In this document: positions 56,039 through 64,000 of the stretch, piece by piece | Layout of the letters: every line of letters begins with the position of its first letter | Position numbering within the stretch: the first letter of the stretch is position 1 | Origin: Oxalobacteraceae bacterium | GTDB taxonomy: Bacteria; Pseudomonadota; Gammaproteobacteria; Burkholderiales; Burkholderiaceae_D | Direction of reading: 5' to 3' | Length of the DNA stretch: 64,000 bases | Assembly: GCA_027485795.1 (NCBI GenBank) | Contig: JAIXQK010000148.1 | Location: forward strand, 62,001-126,000 | Notes under the pieces: model-generated | Database searches by the model: none | Told to the model about the DNA's origin: nothing | Seen by the model: only the letters and a program-made list of their open reading frames with translations | Made by a program: the position numbers and the translations under genes

Positions 56039-56740
56039 ATGCCGCATCACCTACCCACACTTGCCGCGATCGATACATCGACCGAACTGGCATCAGTCGC
56101 CGTCTTGCACCTAGGCGAATTGTTTACACAGCAGTCGAGTGGAGCTACTACGCACTCGGCTACGGTGTTGCCCATGCTGCAACGCGCTCTGAGTGATGCA
56201 GGCATTGATCTGGCAGATTGCAACGCATTTGCCTACGGCTGCGGCCCCGGATCGTTTACGGGTGTTCGGACTGCCTGCGGCCTAGTACAGGGCTTGGCGT
56301 TTGGCGTGCAGCGTAAAGTCGTGCCAGTTGTCACGCTGATGGCGATGGCGGAAGCGGCGCGCATGGCGGGCGCCGGTGATGAGCTTATCGCAGTGATGGA
56401 TGCACGTATGGGCGAGGTGTATTGGGCGCGCTATCGCTATGACGGTGAATGGCGAACGGTAACTGAGCCCACCTTGTCGCGCGCTGAGCACGTAGTGACG
56501 GATGCTGAGGCCGCGGTTTGCGGCAACGGTGTGATGGCTTATCCGGAGGCTTTTGCGGCACTTGCTGCAGAAAGACGCTACCCCGAGATACTGCCGCATG
56601 CAGGGAGCATCGCGCGGCTCGCATTAGTCGCTTTGGCCAAGGGTGAGGGTGTTGATGCGCGCGATGCGCAGCCCCTGTATCTTCGTAACAAGGTTGCGCT
56701 GACCACTGCAGAGCGTCTTGCTGCCGGAGTTGCCTCATGA
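56039..56740 (+). CDS. tsaB: tRNA threonylcarbamoyladenosine biosynthesis protein TsaB
   Basis: Partner of TsaD and TsaE in making t6A37 on tRNAs that read ANN codons. The 233 residues show the ASKHA-fold start LAAIDTSTELASVAVL and YGCGPGSFTGVRTACGLVQGLAF. The stop overlaps rimI by 4 nt, the conserved tsaB-rimI order. Its -10 box lies against the ATG. Confidence 0.95.
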   Translation: MPHHLPTLAAIDTSTELASVAVLHLGELFTQQSSGATTHSATVLPMLQRALSDAGIDLADCNAFAYGCGPGSFTGVRTACGLVQGLAFGVQRKVVPVVTLMAMAEAARMAGAGDELIAVMDARMGEVYWARYRYDGEWRTVTEPTLSRAEHVVTDAEAAVCGNGVMAYPEAFAALAAERRYPEILPHAGSIARLALVALAKGEGVDARDAQPLYLRNKVALTTAERLAAGVAS

Positions 56741-57234
56741 GTTCGGTGCTGAAGACAACGCGCTACGCTGGCAAACTGGAATTCGCACCCATGAATGTGC
56801 GAGATGTCGAGGAGGTGGTGCGTATCGAGAATGATGCCTATCCGTTTCCCTGGACCCGAGGGAATTTCCTGGATTCATTGGCCAATCGCTACGATGCTTG
56901 GGTGCTGCGCGAAATCGATGGCCGCCTCGCGGGTTATTTTTTGCTGATGAGCGCGGTGGATGATGTGCATCTGCTCAACATTACCGTGAGGCCCGATTTA
57001 CAGGGTCAGGGGATTGGGCGTTATTTGCTCGACAAGGTGTGCGCCTTGGCCAAAACGGCCGGTATCCATCAAATTCTTCTCGAGGTTAGGCCCTCGAATC
57101 AACATGCATTAGCGGTCTACCGCCACGCCGGGTTTCAAATGATTGGTACGCGCAAAAAATATTACCCAGCCGCTGATAGCGCACGCGAAGATGCCATCGT
57201 GATGCGACTTAAGCTTGTGCAGGAGCCCGCGTGA
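56737..57234 (+). CDS. rimI: Ribosomal protein S18 alanine N-acetyltransferase
   Basis: GNAT-family acetyltransferase that modifies the N-terminus of S18. The 165 residues show the acetyl-CoA motif VRPDLQGQGIGRYLLDKVC and LEVRPSNQHALAVYRHAGFQMIG, with the catalytic Glu/Tyr pair expected in these motifs. It is 4-nt overlapped by both tsaB upstream and the uracil-DNA glycosylase downstream. Confidence 0.93.
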   Translation: MSSVLKTTRYAGKLEFAPMNVRDVEEVVRIENDAYPFPWTRGNFLDSLANRYDAWVLREIDGRLAGYFLLMSAVDDVHLLNITVRPDLQGQGIGRYLLDKVCALAKTAGIHQILLEVRPSNQHALAVYRHAGFQMIGTRKKYYPAADSAREDAIVMRLKLVQEPA

Positions 57235-58004
57235 ATCTCGACAAGGTGAATAAGTTGCAGCACATGGGCCTCGGCCCGGTATGGGCGCGTCGTCATGGTG
57301 TTGCTGCTGGAATAGCTGCAAGTACAGGTTCAGGCGCAGCTTCAGATCAGGCTTTAGATACCGGCTCCGCGATTGGTACGGATACAGTGGTGGCCAGAGC
57401 ATCAAATGATCAGCAAGACGCAGCGCTCGCCGCGATGGATTGGGATGCGCTGGAAGCTAGCATCCGTGAGTGCACGCGCTGTGGTTTGTGCGAGGGCAGA
57501 CAACATGCGGTGCCTGGTGTGGGTGACCGCGCTGCGCGTTGGTTGTTTGTTGGTGAAGGGCCAGGGCGTAATGAAGATTTACAAGGCGAGCCGTTTGTCG
57601 GGCCTGCGGGTAAGCTGCTCGACAATATGCTGCGCGCTTTGGGTTTGGCGCGTGGGCAGGATACCTACATCGCCAACATCGTGAAATGCCGACCGGTGGG
57701 CTTCGATGGCCGTGATCGACCACCGACACCTGACGAGGTTGACGCTTGCATGCCCTACCTGCGTCGACAAATTGCACTGATTCGTCCGCAAGTCATCATC
57801 GCGCTGGGTAAAACAGCGGCTGTGTCATTGCTGGGTTTGCCAGCGGATACCGCTCTCGCAGGCTTGCGTGGCGAGCCCCGCGAGTTTTATGGCATCCCTT
57901 TGGTGATTACGTATCACCCGGCTTATCTGCTGAGACAACCCGCCGACAAAGCAAAAACCTGGCGCGATCTCTGTCTCGCCCAGCACATCATTGATGGCGA
58001 CTGA
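57231..58004 (+). CDS. Family 4 uracil-DNA glycosylase (4Fe-4S)
   Basis: Removes uracil from DNA. The 257 residues contain cluster cysteines C81 and C84 (ECTRCGLC) with two more at C153 and C173, motif A GEGPGRNEDLQGEPFVGPAG and motif B TYHPAYLLRQP. The N-terminal 70 residues are an Ala/Gly/Ser/Thr-rich low-complexity linker (IAASTGSGAASDQALDTG), longer than in classic family 4 enzymes. It overlaps rimI by 4 nt and the next gene by 11 nt. Confidence 0.92.
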   Translation: MNLDKVNKLQHMGLGPVWARRHGVAAGIAASTGSGAASDQALDTGSAIGTDTVVARASNDQQDAALAAMDWDALEASIRECTRCGLCEGRQHAVPGVGDRAARWLFVGEGPGRNEDLQGEPFVGPAGKLLDNMLRALGLARGQDTYIANIVKCRPVGFDGRDRPPTPDEVDACMPYLRRQIALIRPQVIIALGKTAAVSLLGLPADTALAGLRGEPREFYGIPLVITYHPAYLLRQPADKAKTWRDLCLAQHIIDGD

Positions 58005-58971
58005 GCTGATGCGCTCAGAGAGCCTCAGTCATCAAGCGGAATTTCAGCAGCGATGGGCTTGTTTGAGCAACCCGCACGTGCGCGCGCTGGTCTGGCTGCT
58101 GGAAGCACCGGATGTGCTGGATGCAGACGCCGCCCGCTGGCAAGGAAAGATCGCGCGGCTACCGGCAGGCACTGCCGAGCGATGCCGCGACTGGCTGCTT
58201 CAACTCGACGCTGATGCCAGTGCGTTCGAAGCCTATCTGGATGTGAAACGCTTCACTCGGCTTGGACGTTACGCGGAACGTTTACTGGCGTGGTACTTCA
58301 AGCATCAAGGCCAACTCGTGGCGCACGGTCTGCCAGTCCGCAGCGGCAAAGAAGAGACAATTGGCGAATTTGATTTTCTGCTGAAGTTTGAACAGTCCGT
58401 CGTGCATTGGGAATTGGCCACCAAATTTTATTTGCTTGCCGTGGATGATCCCGCGCTGGCAAGCGTTCAGCAGGCAGATTATTTTGTTGGACCGAATCTG
58501 GCTGACACCTTGGGCCGCAAAATGCGCAAGATTCTGGATCGTCAACTTGCTCTAGGCACGCACCCTGCAGCGAAAGCACTACTACCGGAGCCGTTGTCTG
58601 CGGCACAGGCGTTGGTAAAGGGTTGGTTGTTTCATCGACGCGGCTCGCATTTGGACCTTGCGCAACTTGGTATCTCCGAAAATCACTGCCAAGGCTGGTG
58701 GTGTACCTTGAATGAGCTTGAAGTACATGTTGGCCCCGTCGGCGCAGTGCTGCCACGCATTGCTTGGTTAGCGCCAGCACGATTGCCGCTGAACGAGGGG
58801 ATTGAGCTACCGCGGTTCTCGAACCAACTGCGCCACCATTTCGAGCAGGACAATATGCCCTTAATGGTCGCTTCATTGCGGCGTGAGGGTGACGTATGGC
58901 TAGAGACAGACCGCGGATTCGTCGTGCCAGACGCGTGGCCACAGCAGGCGGTCGAGAAGATTAGTGGGTGA
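57994..58971 (+). CDS. DUF1853 family protein
   Basis: A 325-residue protein of a family of unknown function. Recognised by the conserved middle block FTRLGRYAERLLAWYFKHQ, VRSGKEETIGEFDFLL and VHWELATKFYLL. The D127 and E140/K144 pattern is faintly reminiscent of PD-(D/E)XK nucleases, but the E-x3-K spacing is not standard. From ATG 57994 it overlaps the glycosylase gene by 11 nt, hinting at a role in DNA repair. No signal peptide or membrane segment. Confidence 0.85.
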   Translation: MATELMRSESLSHQAEFQQRWACLSNPHVRALVWLLEAPDVLDADAARWQGKIARLPAGTAERCRDWLLQLDADASAFEAYLDVKRFTRLGRYAERLLAWYFKHQGQLVAHGLPVRSGKEETIGEFDFLLKFEQSVVHWELATKFYLLAVDDPALASVQQADYFVGPNLADTLGRKMRKILDRQLALGTHPAAKALLPEPLSAAQALVKGWLFHRRGSHLDLAQLGISENHCQGWWCTLNELEVHVGPVGAVLPRIAWLAPARLPLNEGIELPRFSNQLRHHFEQDNMPLMVASLRREGDVWLETDRGFVVPDAWPQQAVEKISG

Positions 58972-58976
58972 AGCAG

Positions 58977-59008
58977 GCAAGGCGGGCCCAACAACGCCAG
59001 CGGCCTTT
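58977..59008. repeat. Dispersed repeat, copy 2
   Basis: GCAAGGCGGGCCCAACAACGC (58977-58997) matches 26233-26253 at 19 of 21 positions, and 23 of the first 28 bases agree. It lies between the convergent DUF1853 and lplT genes. Confidence 0.5.
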
Positions 59009-59018
59009 CGCTAAAGGC

Positions 59019-60287
59019 TTAAGTGCCGAAGTGCTTTTGCTCGCCGATAAGATGTAGCGAATCATACTCACGCTGATTCGCCGCATGCCTGCGCATGATC
59101 AGCCACATGATGCCGGACACGAATGCGCCGAACAGCACGATGACGATCGAGATACTCAGATTGAGCATCACCAGCACAGCGTAGAGCCCAAGCATCATCA
59201 AGATTGACAAGTTCTCGCTGAAGTTTTGTACGGCGATCGAATGGCCAGCGCTCATCAGTACGTGGCCACGGTGTTGAAGCAGTGCGTTCATCGGTACGAC
59301 GAAGTAGCCTGATAGCGCACCAATCAGCACAAGTAGAGGGTAAGCCAGCGTTACTGAGTCAACCATCACCATCACGCAGACGATGATGCCCATCGCAAAA
59401 CCTACCGGCATGACGTTGAGTGATTTTTTCAGGGGCATGTAGCGCGCAGCCGCCATCGCACCAAACGCGACACCAAATGCAACAACACCCTGAAGAACCG
59501 CGGCTTGCGCCAATGGCATGTTGAGCGCTTTTTCTGCCCACTTCAGCACAATGAACTGCAGTGTCGCACCGGCGCCCCAGAACAGTGAAGTGACTGCCAA
59601 AGAAATCTGGCCCAGCCGATCACGCCAGAGCGAAACCACGCAATGTGAAAAATCCAGTACCAAGCGCCATGGTCCATGTTCTTGTTGTGGGTAGTGGGTG
59701 ACCGTGAGTGGAATCCGCAAGTTAAACAGTGCGGCAAGTACATAGGACAACATCACGATGCCAAGTGCCACTTCCAGTGTGATACCGAGGGCAAGCGATT
59801 CAAACGGTAGCAAGGTCGTGATCATGGCGGCAAATTTTGCGCTGACCAATGCGCCACCGAGCACGGTACCAAAAATAATCGAGAGCACCGTCAGGCCTTC
59901 AATCCAACCATTTGCCATCACCAGTTTTTCGGGGGGCAGCAACTCGGTGAGGATGCCGTACTTGGCTGGCGAGTAAGCCGCTGCACCAAAGCCGACCACT
60001 GCATAGGCCAGCAAGGGGTGTACGCTGAAGAACATCATCAGGCAACCGATGATCTTCAACAGATTGGTGATGAACATCACCTTGCCTTTGGGGTAGGCAT
60101 CTGCGAATGCGCCGACAAACGGCGCGAGTACGACGTAAGACATGACAAAGAACAGCTTTAGCATCGGCGTCATCCACTCGGGCGACTGCAAGGAAGCCAG
60201 AAGCGAGATCGCGACGATCAGCAATGCGTTATCAGCGAGCGAAGAAAAAAACTGCGCCGCCATGATGGTGTAGAAGCCGCGATTCAT
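59019..60287 (-). CDS. lplT: Lysophospholipid transporter LplT
   Basis: Inner-membrane major-facilitator protein that flips lysophospholipids inward for re-acylation. The 422 residues contain about twelve hydrophobic segments and the family start MNRGFYTIMAAQFFSSLADNALLIVAI. No aas acyltransferase gene is fused or adjacent, unlike in enterobacteria, so re-acylation must be encoded elsewhere. It diverges from alr. Confidence 0.92.
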   Translation of the reverse strand: MNRGFYTIMAAQFFSSLADNALLIVAISLLASLQSPEWMTPMLKLFFVMSYVVLAPFVGAFADAYPKGKVMFITNLLKIIGCLMMFFSVHPLLAYAVVGFGAAAYSPAKYGILTELLPPEKLVMANGWIEGLTVLSIIFGTVLGGALVSAKFAAMITTLLPFESLALGITLEVALGIVMLSYVLAALFNLRIPLTVTHYPQQEHGPWRLVLDFSHCVVSLWRDRLGQISLAVTSLFWGAGATLQFIVLKWAEKALNMPLAQAAVLQGVVAFGVAFGAMAAARYMPLKKSLNVMPVGFAMGIIVCVMVMVDSVTLAYPLLVLIGALSGYFVVPMNALLQHRGHVLMSAGHSIAVQNFSENLSILMMLGLYAVLVMLNLSISIVIVLFGAFVSGIMWLIMRRHAANQREYDSLHLIGEQKHFGT

Positions 60288-60464
60288 GCAGCGGATGTGT
60301 TGCTGTAAATCATGCGGCTAGCTTTATACCATGAAACCTGAGGGTATCTGGGTTGCCTCGTCGAGTTGCCATATTGTCCTAATGGTGTTGATGGTATTGC
60401 CGCAAGGCTGCTGCCGTTCACGGCAGCAGCCTTGATTAGCAGGTTCTAAATGACTTGGCTCCGG

Positions 60465-60470
60465 TAAAAT
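60465..60470 (+). promoter_or_regulatory. -10 candidate of alr
   Basis: TAAAAT at 60465-60470, 35 nt before the alr ATG. The -35 is weak. The 218-base gap 60288-60505 holds this and probably the lplT promoter. Confidence 0.4.
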
Positions 60471-60505
60471 GTGACGTTTCCTTTAGTACACCTTTCACTT
60501 CACTG

Positions 60506-61582
60506 ATGCCCCGTCCTCTCGTCGCCACCACCGATATTAGCGCCATGCGGTCCAATCTCGCTCTGGCGCGCTCAATGATGCCGGGTACGCGGGTCTGGGC
60601 AGTGGTCAAAGCGGATGCCTATGGACATGGTTTGGCTAACGCATTTCAAGCATTTGCCGCCGCCGATGGATTGTCGCTAGTCGAGCTTGACCGTGCGATT
60701 GCGCTTCGTGAATTGGGTTGGCAGAAGCCGCTGATGATGATGGAAGGGATGTTTAGCGCGGATGAGCTGGAGAGTTTTCAGTATTACCACCTGCAGCCCG
60801 TGATTCACAACCCAGCACAACTAGACATGCTGCAACACGCCTCCGGCGCATCATTGCACGTCCATCTCAAAATCAATAGCGGGATGAATCGATTGGGTTT
60901 CGCGCCCGAGCATGTGCGTGAAGCCTATCAGCGCCTACAGGCTATGCCGGTGGTGTCGAACATCTCGCTGCTCACGCATTTCGCCAATGCTGAAAATCCG
61001 TCCGCTGTGCTCACCCCGCAGCGACAGCTGCAACGCTTTCATGAATGCACCCAAGGTATCAACGCTGAGCTGAGCTTATCGAATTCTGCCGCTGTTTTGC
61101 TGCAATCTCAGATCGCGTGTGACTGGATACGTCCCGGTGTGATGCTCTATGGCGGTAGCCCGGGTGAACGAGCGGCACAAGACTTCGGGCTTCAGCCCGC
61201 CATGACGCTGATGAGCGAGCTGATCTCGATACAGCAACTGCAACCCGGCGAGAGTGTCGGTTATGGCAGTTTGTTCACCGCTGAGCATGCGATGCGCATC
61301 GGGATTGTGGCCTGTGGTTATGCGGATGGTTACCCAAGGCACGCGCCGACCGGCACCCCTGTGTTGGTGGACGGCATTCGTACTCGAGTACTTGGGCGTG
61401 TATCGATGGATATGCTGAGTGTCGATCTGACGCCCACACCGAACGCTGGTATCGCCAGCAAGGTAACGCTGTGGGGCGATGCACTACCCATTGACGAGGT
61501 GGCAGCGGCAGCTGGCACCATTAGTTACGAGCTGATGTGCGCTGTGGCACCGCGCGTACGGCGTGAGACACGCGGAGCATAA
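60506..61582 (+). CDS. alr: Alanine racemase
   Basis: Pyridoxal-phosphate enzyme that makes D-alanine for peptidoglycan. From the ATG at 60506 the protein is 358 residues, the family's usual size. The cofactor lysine K35 is in VWAVVKADAYGHG and the catalytic tyrosine Y253 in SVGYGSLF. An upstream open stretch from 60455 is not protein-like. It lies 5 nt before radA, a conserved pair. Confidence 0.95.
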   Translation: MPRPLVATTDISAMRSNLALARSMMPGTRVWAVVKADAYGHGLANAFQAFAAADGLSLVELDRAIALRELGWQKPLMMMEGMFSADELESFQYYHLQPVIHNPAQLDMLQHASGASLHVHLKINSGMNRLGFAPEHVREAYQRLQAMPVVSNISLLTHFANAENPSAVLTPQRQLQRFHECTQGINAELSLSNSAAVLLQSQIACDWIRPGVMLYGGSPGERAAQDFGLQPAMTLMSELISIQQLQPGESVGYGSLFTAEHAMRIGIVACGYADGYPRHAPTGTPVLVDGIRTRVLGRVSMDMLSVDLTPTPNAGIASKVTLWGDALPIDEVAAAAGTISYELMCAVAPRVRRETRGA

Positions 61583-61587
61583 GCAGC

Positions 61588-62958
61588 ATGGCGAAATCAA
61601 AAACGAATTACACCTGCACCGAGTGCGGCGGGGTCAGCAACAAGTGGGCTGGGCAGTGTCCGGCTTGTGGCAAGTGGAATACGTTAGTTGAGACCGTCAT
61701 CGATGTCGGTGCGCACCGGTTTGCTTCGAGCGCACAAGGATTGGTGCAGGGTGCACCGGTACAAAAACTTTCGGATATCGCAGCCACCGATGTGCCTCGT
61801 GTGCCGACCGGGATCGAGGAGTTCGATCGCGTACTTGGTGGTGGTTTGGTAGCGGGTGGCGTCGTTTTGATCGGCGGCGATCCTGGCATCGGTAAATCGA
61901 CGCTGTTATTACAGGCACTGGCGAATCTCTCAAAAACCAGCAAGGCCTTGTACGTCAGTGGCGAGGAATCCGGCGCACAAGTTGCGCTGCGTGCGCGCCG
62001 ACTGACAATCGATGCCGATGACCTTCATCTGCAGGCAGAGATTCAGCTGGAAAAAATTCTCAACACCCTGGCGGACCAGCGGCCCAAGGTGGCGGTCATT
62101 GACTCCATCCAAACCCTGTATTCCGACGCCTTGACATCTGCGCCGGGCTCGGTGGCGCAGGTGCGCGAGTGCGCGGCGCAGCTGACGCGGGTTGCGAAAC
62201 AATCCGGCATCACGATTATCCTGGTCGGCCATGTGACGAAAGAAGGTGCGCTTGCGGGGCCGCGTGTGCTGGAACACATTGTCGACACCGTACTTTACTT
62301 CGAGGGTGATACGCATTCGAGCTTCAGGCTGGTGCGCGCCTTCAAGAACCGCTTCGGTGCTGTGAATGAGTTAGGTGTGTTCGCAATGACCGAAAAGGGG
62401 CTGAAGGGTGTTTCTAATCCGTCTGCCTTATTCCTGTCCCAGCACGATGCCCAGGTGCCGGGTTCCTGCGTGATGGTGACGCAAGAGGGTAGCCGGCCGC
62501 TACTGGTTGAGGTACAAGCGCTGGTCGATGCCTCGCATGTGCCGAACGCGCGCCGTCTATCAGTGGGTCTGGAGCAAAACCGGTTGGCTATGTTGCTCGC
62601 TGTGCTACACCGTCATGCCGGCGTTGCTGCCTATGATCAGGATGTGTTCATCAATGCGGTGGGTGGGGTGAAGATTAGCGAGCCAGCGGCAGACTTGGCA
62701 GTGCTGCTGGCCATACAGTCGTCGATGCGAAACAAGCCGTTGCCCCGTGGTTTGGTCACTTTTGGTGAAGTTGGATTGGCTGGCGAGATTCGTCCGGCAC
62801 CGCGTGGACAGGAACGTCTGCGCGAGGCAGCCAAGCTCGGCTTTTCCATTGCGCTAGTGCCCAAGTCGAATTTGCCGAAGCAAAAAATCGAGGGCCTGCA
62901 GGTGATTGGTGTCGAGCGGATTGACGAAGCGATGGCAAAAGTCAGGGAGCTGGCTTAA
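61588..62958 (+). CDS. radA: DNA repair protein RadA
   Basis: RecA-like helicase that drives branch migration in recombination. The 456 residues have an N-terminal zinc finger (C10, C13, C24, C27), Walker A GGDPGIGKSTLL with K103, the RadA-specific KNRFG motif at residue 253, and a C-terminal Lon-like domain (about 275-450). Gene spacing to alr is 5 nt. A weak hairpin without T run follows at 62984-63004. Confidence 0.96.
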   Translation: MAKSKTNYTCTECGGVSNKWAGQCPACGKWNTLVETVIDVGAHRFASSAQGLVQGAPVQKLSDIAATDVPRVPTGIEEFDRVLGGGLVAGGVVLIGGDPGIGKSTLLLQALANLSKTSKALYVSGEESGAQVALRARRLTIDADDLHLQAEIQLEKILNTLADQRPKVAVIDSIQTLYSDALTSAPGSVAQVRECAAQLTRVAKQSGITIILVGHVTKEGALAGPRVLEHIVDTVLYFEGDTHSSFRLVRAFKNRFGAVNELGVFAMTEKGLKGVSNPSALFLSQHDAQVPGSCVMVTQEGSRPLLVEVQALVDASHVPNARRLSVGLEQNRLAMLLAVLHRHAGVAAYDQDVFINAVGGVKISEPAADLAVLLAIQSSMRNKPLPRGLVTFGEVGLAGEIRPAPRGQERLREAAKLGFSIALVPKSNLPKQKIEGLQVIGVERIDEAMAKVRELA

Positions 62959-63023
62959 AAACTCGCTGACTTAGCAAATCACCCGCTGATACGGAGAATC
63001 AGCGCCTCAATATGGGCATGCTG

Positions 63024-64000
63024 TTATTGCTTCTCTATTTTTGATTTTAATGCGCCAATCTTAGCGGCGATGTCGGGATTACCTTCGCTTTGGGCAATCA
63101 TCTGCGCGGTCTCACCGGCCTTGTTTTGCTGAGCGACTTGTTCATCTCTGTTATCACATTTGAGCAAACTTTCAACGACCTCCAGGTGACCAGAGGTTGT
63201 GGCATGCATCATCGCATTCCATCCCTGACTGGTTTGCTGTATGGCTTGTGCATCACCGTTGGGGAGTCCGAGCAGGCAATCAACGACTTCCTTGTGACCG
63301 GCCTGTGCAGCCACGATCAACGCAGTTGCTCCTTTCTTGGATTTCTGAGCGGCTTGTTCTTCACCGTTATGGAGTCTGAGTAGGCGATTAACGATTTTCG
63401 TGTGACCGAGCGCTGCAGCAATCATCAACGCATTAACTCCGTGCTCGTTTTGCTGGATGACTTGTTCATCACGGTTACTGAGCTCGAGCAAGAGTTCAAG
63501 GATTTCCAAGTTGCCATCATGTGCAGCAATCATCAACGCAGTCGTTCCTTCCTTGTCCTGCTGGACGGCTTGTTTATTCTTGGTTTTATGATTGAGAAGT
63601 AGTTTAACAACTGGCGTGTGACCGTGCCTTACAGAAGCTATCAACGCAGTAGTTCCGTCCATTACCTGCTGGAAGACGTGTGCATTACCGATGGCATGTT
63701 TGAGCAAAAGTTCAACAACCTCCTTTTGACCCTCCGTTGCAGCAAATATCAACGCATTACCTCCCAACTCGTTTTTATAGATGATCTGTTCATCAGCGTT
63801 GCGGAGCTTGAGCAAGAGTTTAACGACTGGCGCGTGCCCCTTATGTGCAGCAATTATCAATGCAATACTTCCCTCCTTATTTTGCTGAATGGCTTGTTTT
63901 TCGGCGTTGGCTTGCGTGAGAAGTAATTCAACAATCGCCTCGTGACCATTGTCTATAGCAAGCATCAGCGCATTCAAACCTTTTTCATCTTGCTTCAGAG
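63024..64000 (-). CDS. Ankyrin-repeat protein, 3' part (5' end outside window)
   Basis: The frame is open to the right edge, so only the C-terminal 325-odd residues are seen. They consist of about nine tandem ankyrin repeats of exactly 36 residues, each of the form G-x-ALMxAAxxGHxxVVxLLL, followed by a QxxQQNxxG loop; the usual ankyrin repeat is 33. The extra three residues lengthen the loop. The last unit tapers into a Lys-rich tail (ALKSKIEKQ). G+C is lower than the core (27 of 60 in 63421-63480). Such proteins often mediate protein contacts, in host-associated bacteria sometimes inside eukaryotic cells; that role here is speculation. Not part of the alr-radA operon. Confidence 0.88.
   Translation of the reverse strand, partial: LKQDEKGLNALMLAIDNGHEAIVELLLTQANAEKQAIQQNKEGSIALIIAAHKGHAPVVKLLLKLRNADEQIIYKNELGGNALIFAATEGQKEVVELLLKHAIGNAHVFQQVMDGTTALIASVRHGHTPVVKLLLNHKTKNKQAVQQDKEGTTALMIAAHDGNLEILELLLELSNRDEQVIQQNEHGVNALMIAAALGHTKIVNRLLRLHNGEEQAAQKSKKGATALIVAAQAGHKEVVDCLLGLPNGDAQAIQQTSQGWNAMMHATTSGHLEVVESLLKCDNRDEQVAQQNKAGETAQMIAQSEGNPDIAAKIGALKSKIEKQ
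63085..63980 (-). repeat. Eight tandem 108-bp ankyrin-coding units
   Basis: The repeat has a constant length of 36 codons through eight consecutive units with no insertion or deletion; the unit borders fall at the G-x-(A/N)-L start. Sequence divergence between units is clear, so duplication is not recent, yet length is fixed. Confidence 0.75.

Noticed and set aside
62984-63004. Terminator after radA
   Set aside because: CGCTGAT/ATCAGCG is a good hairpin but is followed by CCTCAA, not T, so it was not listed as a terminator.
63402-63926. Series of + strand open frames in the ankyrin region
   Set aside because: They recur with the 108-bp period because they are antisense to the repeats.

Overview
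The window is a chromosomal segment of a betaproteobacterium, most likely order Burkholderiales. The evidence is gene order: smc-zipA-ligA, map-glnD, rpsB-tsf-pyrH-frr-uppS-cdsA-dxr-rseP-bamA-skp-lpxD-fabZ-lpxA-lpxB-rnhB, and ppsR diverging from ppsA. Family placement (for example Oxalobacteraceae-like) is inference only. The core is moderately GC-rich and densely packed, with many 1-17 nt overlaps and several GTG or TTG starts. No rRNA, tRNA, CRISPR array, insertion sequence or prophage was seen. REGION 1 (1-10.5 kb): the 3' part of smc, a small unknown gene, zipA, ligA, galU and def on +, then map-glnD-pseudouridine synthase on -, separated by 1-2 nt. REGION 2 (10.5-29.8 kb): the translation and envelope block. 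It makes ribosomal protein S2, EF-Ts, UMP kinase and recycling factor, then isoprenoid and phospholipid precursors, the RseP protease, the BamA/Skp outer-membrane protein pathway and lipid A synthesis (lpxD-fabZ-lpxA-lpxB), ending in rnhB, an rRNA methyltransferase and the ppsR/ppsA pair. REGION 3 (29.8-32.6 kb): a promoter-terminator unit that may encode a small RNA, an AT-richer unrecognised gene, smpB, ratA and rnfH. REGION 4 (32.6-35.9 kb): guaB-guaA, GMP synthesis. REGION 5 (35.9-43.3 kb) is the most accessory part: a GFA-family protein, an SMR/Gdx exporter, an AT-richer stretch with two tiny ORFs (a six-cysteine 58-residue protein and a one-helix membrane peptide), an OsmC-YcaO fusion protein, a small membrane protein, a SulP transporter with STAS and cyclic-nucleotide domains, and a PsiF protein preceded by iterated repeats. 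REGION 6 (43.4-51.3 kb): stand-alone TrpB2, queE-queD-tadA-ldcA (two enzymes of queuosine synthesis plus the wobble adenosine deaminase), and the NAD genes nadA-nadC facing nadB. REGION 7 (51.4-62.96 kb): a cold-shock gene with a long structured leader, a BrnT/BrnA toxin-antitoxin pair, a MarC protein, an orphan molybdenum hydroxylase large subunit, a thioredoxin-like protein, the overlapping run tsaB-rimI-uracil-DNA glycosylase-DUF1853, lplT, alr and radA. REGION 8 (63.0-64.0 kb): the 3' part of an AT-richer gene of tandem ankyrin repeats, each exactly 36 residues, running off the window. Best candidates for new biology: the OsmC-YcaO neighbourhood with its two tiny ORFs, the possible small RNA after ppsA, the unrecognised gene beside smpB, and the 36-residue ankyrin array.
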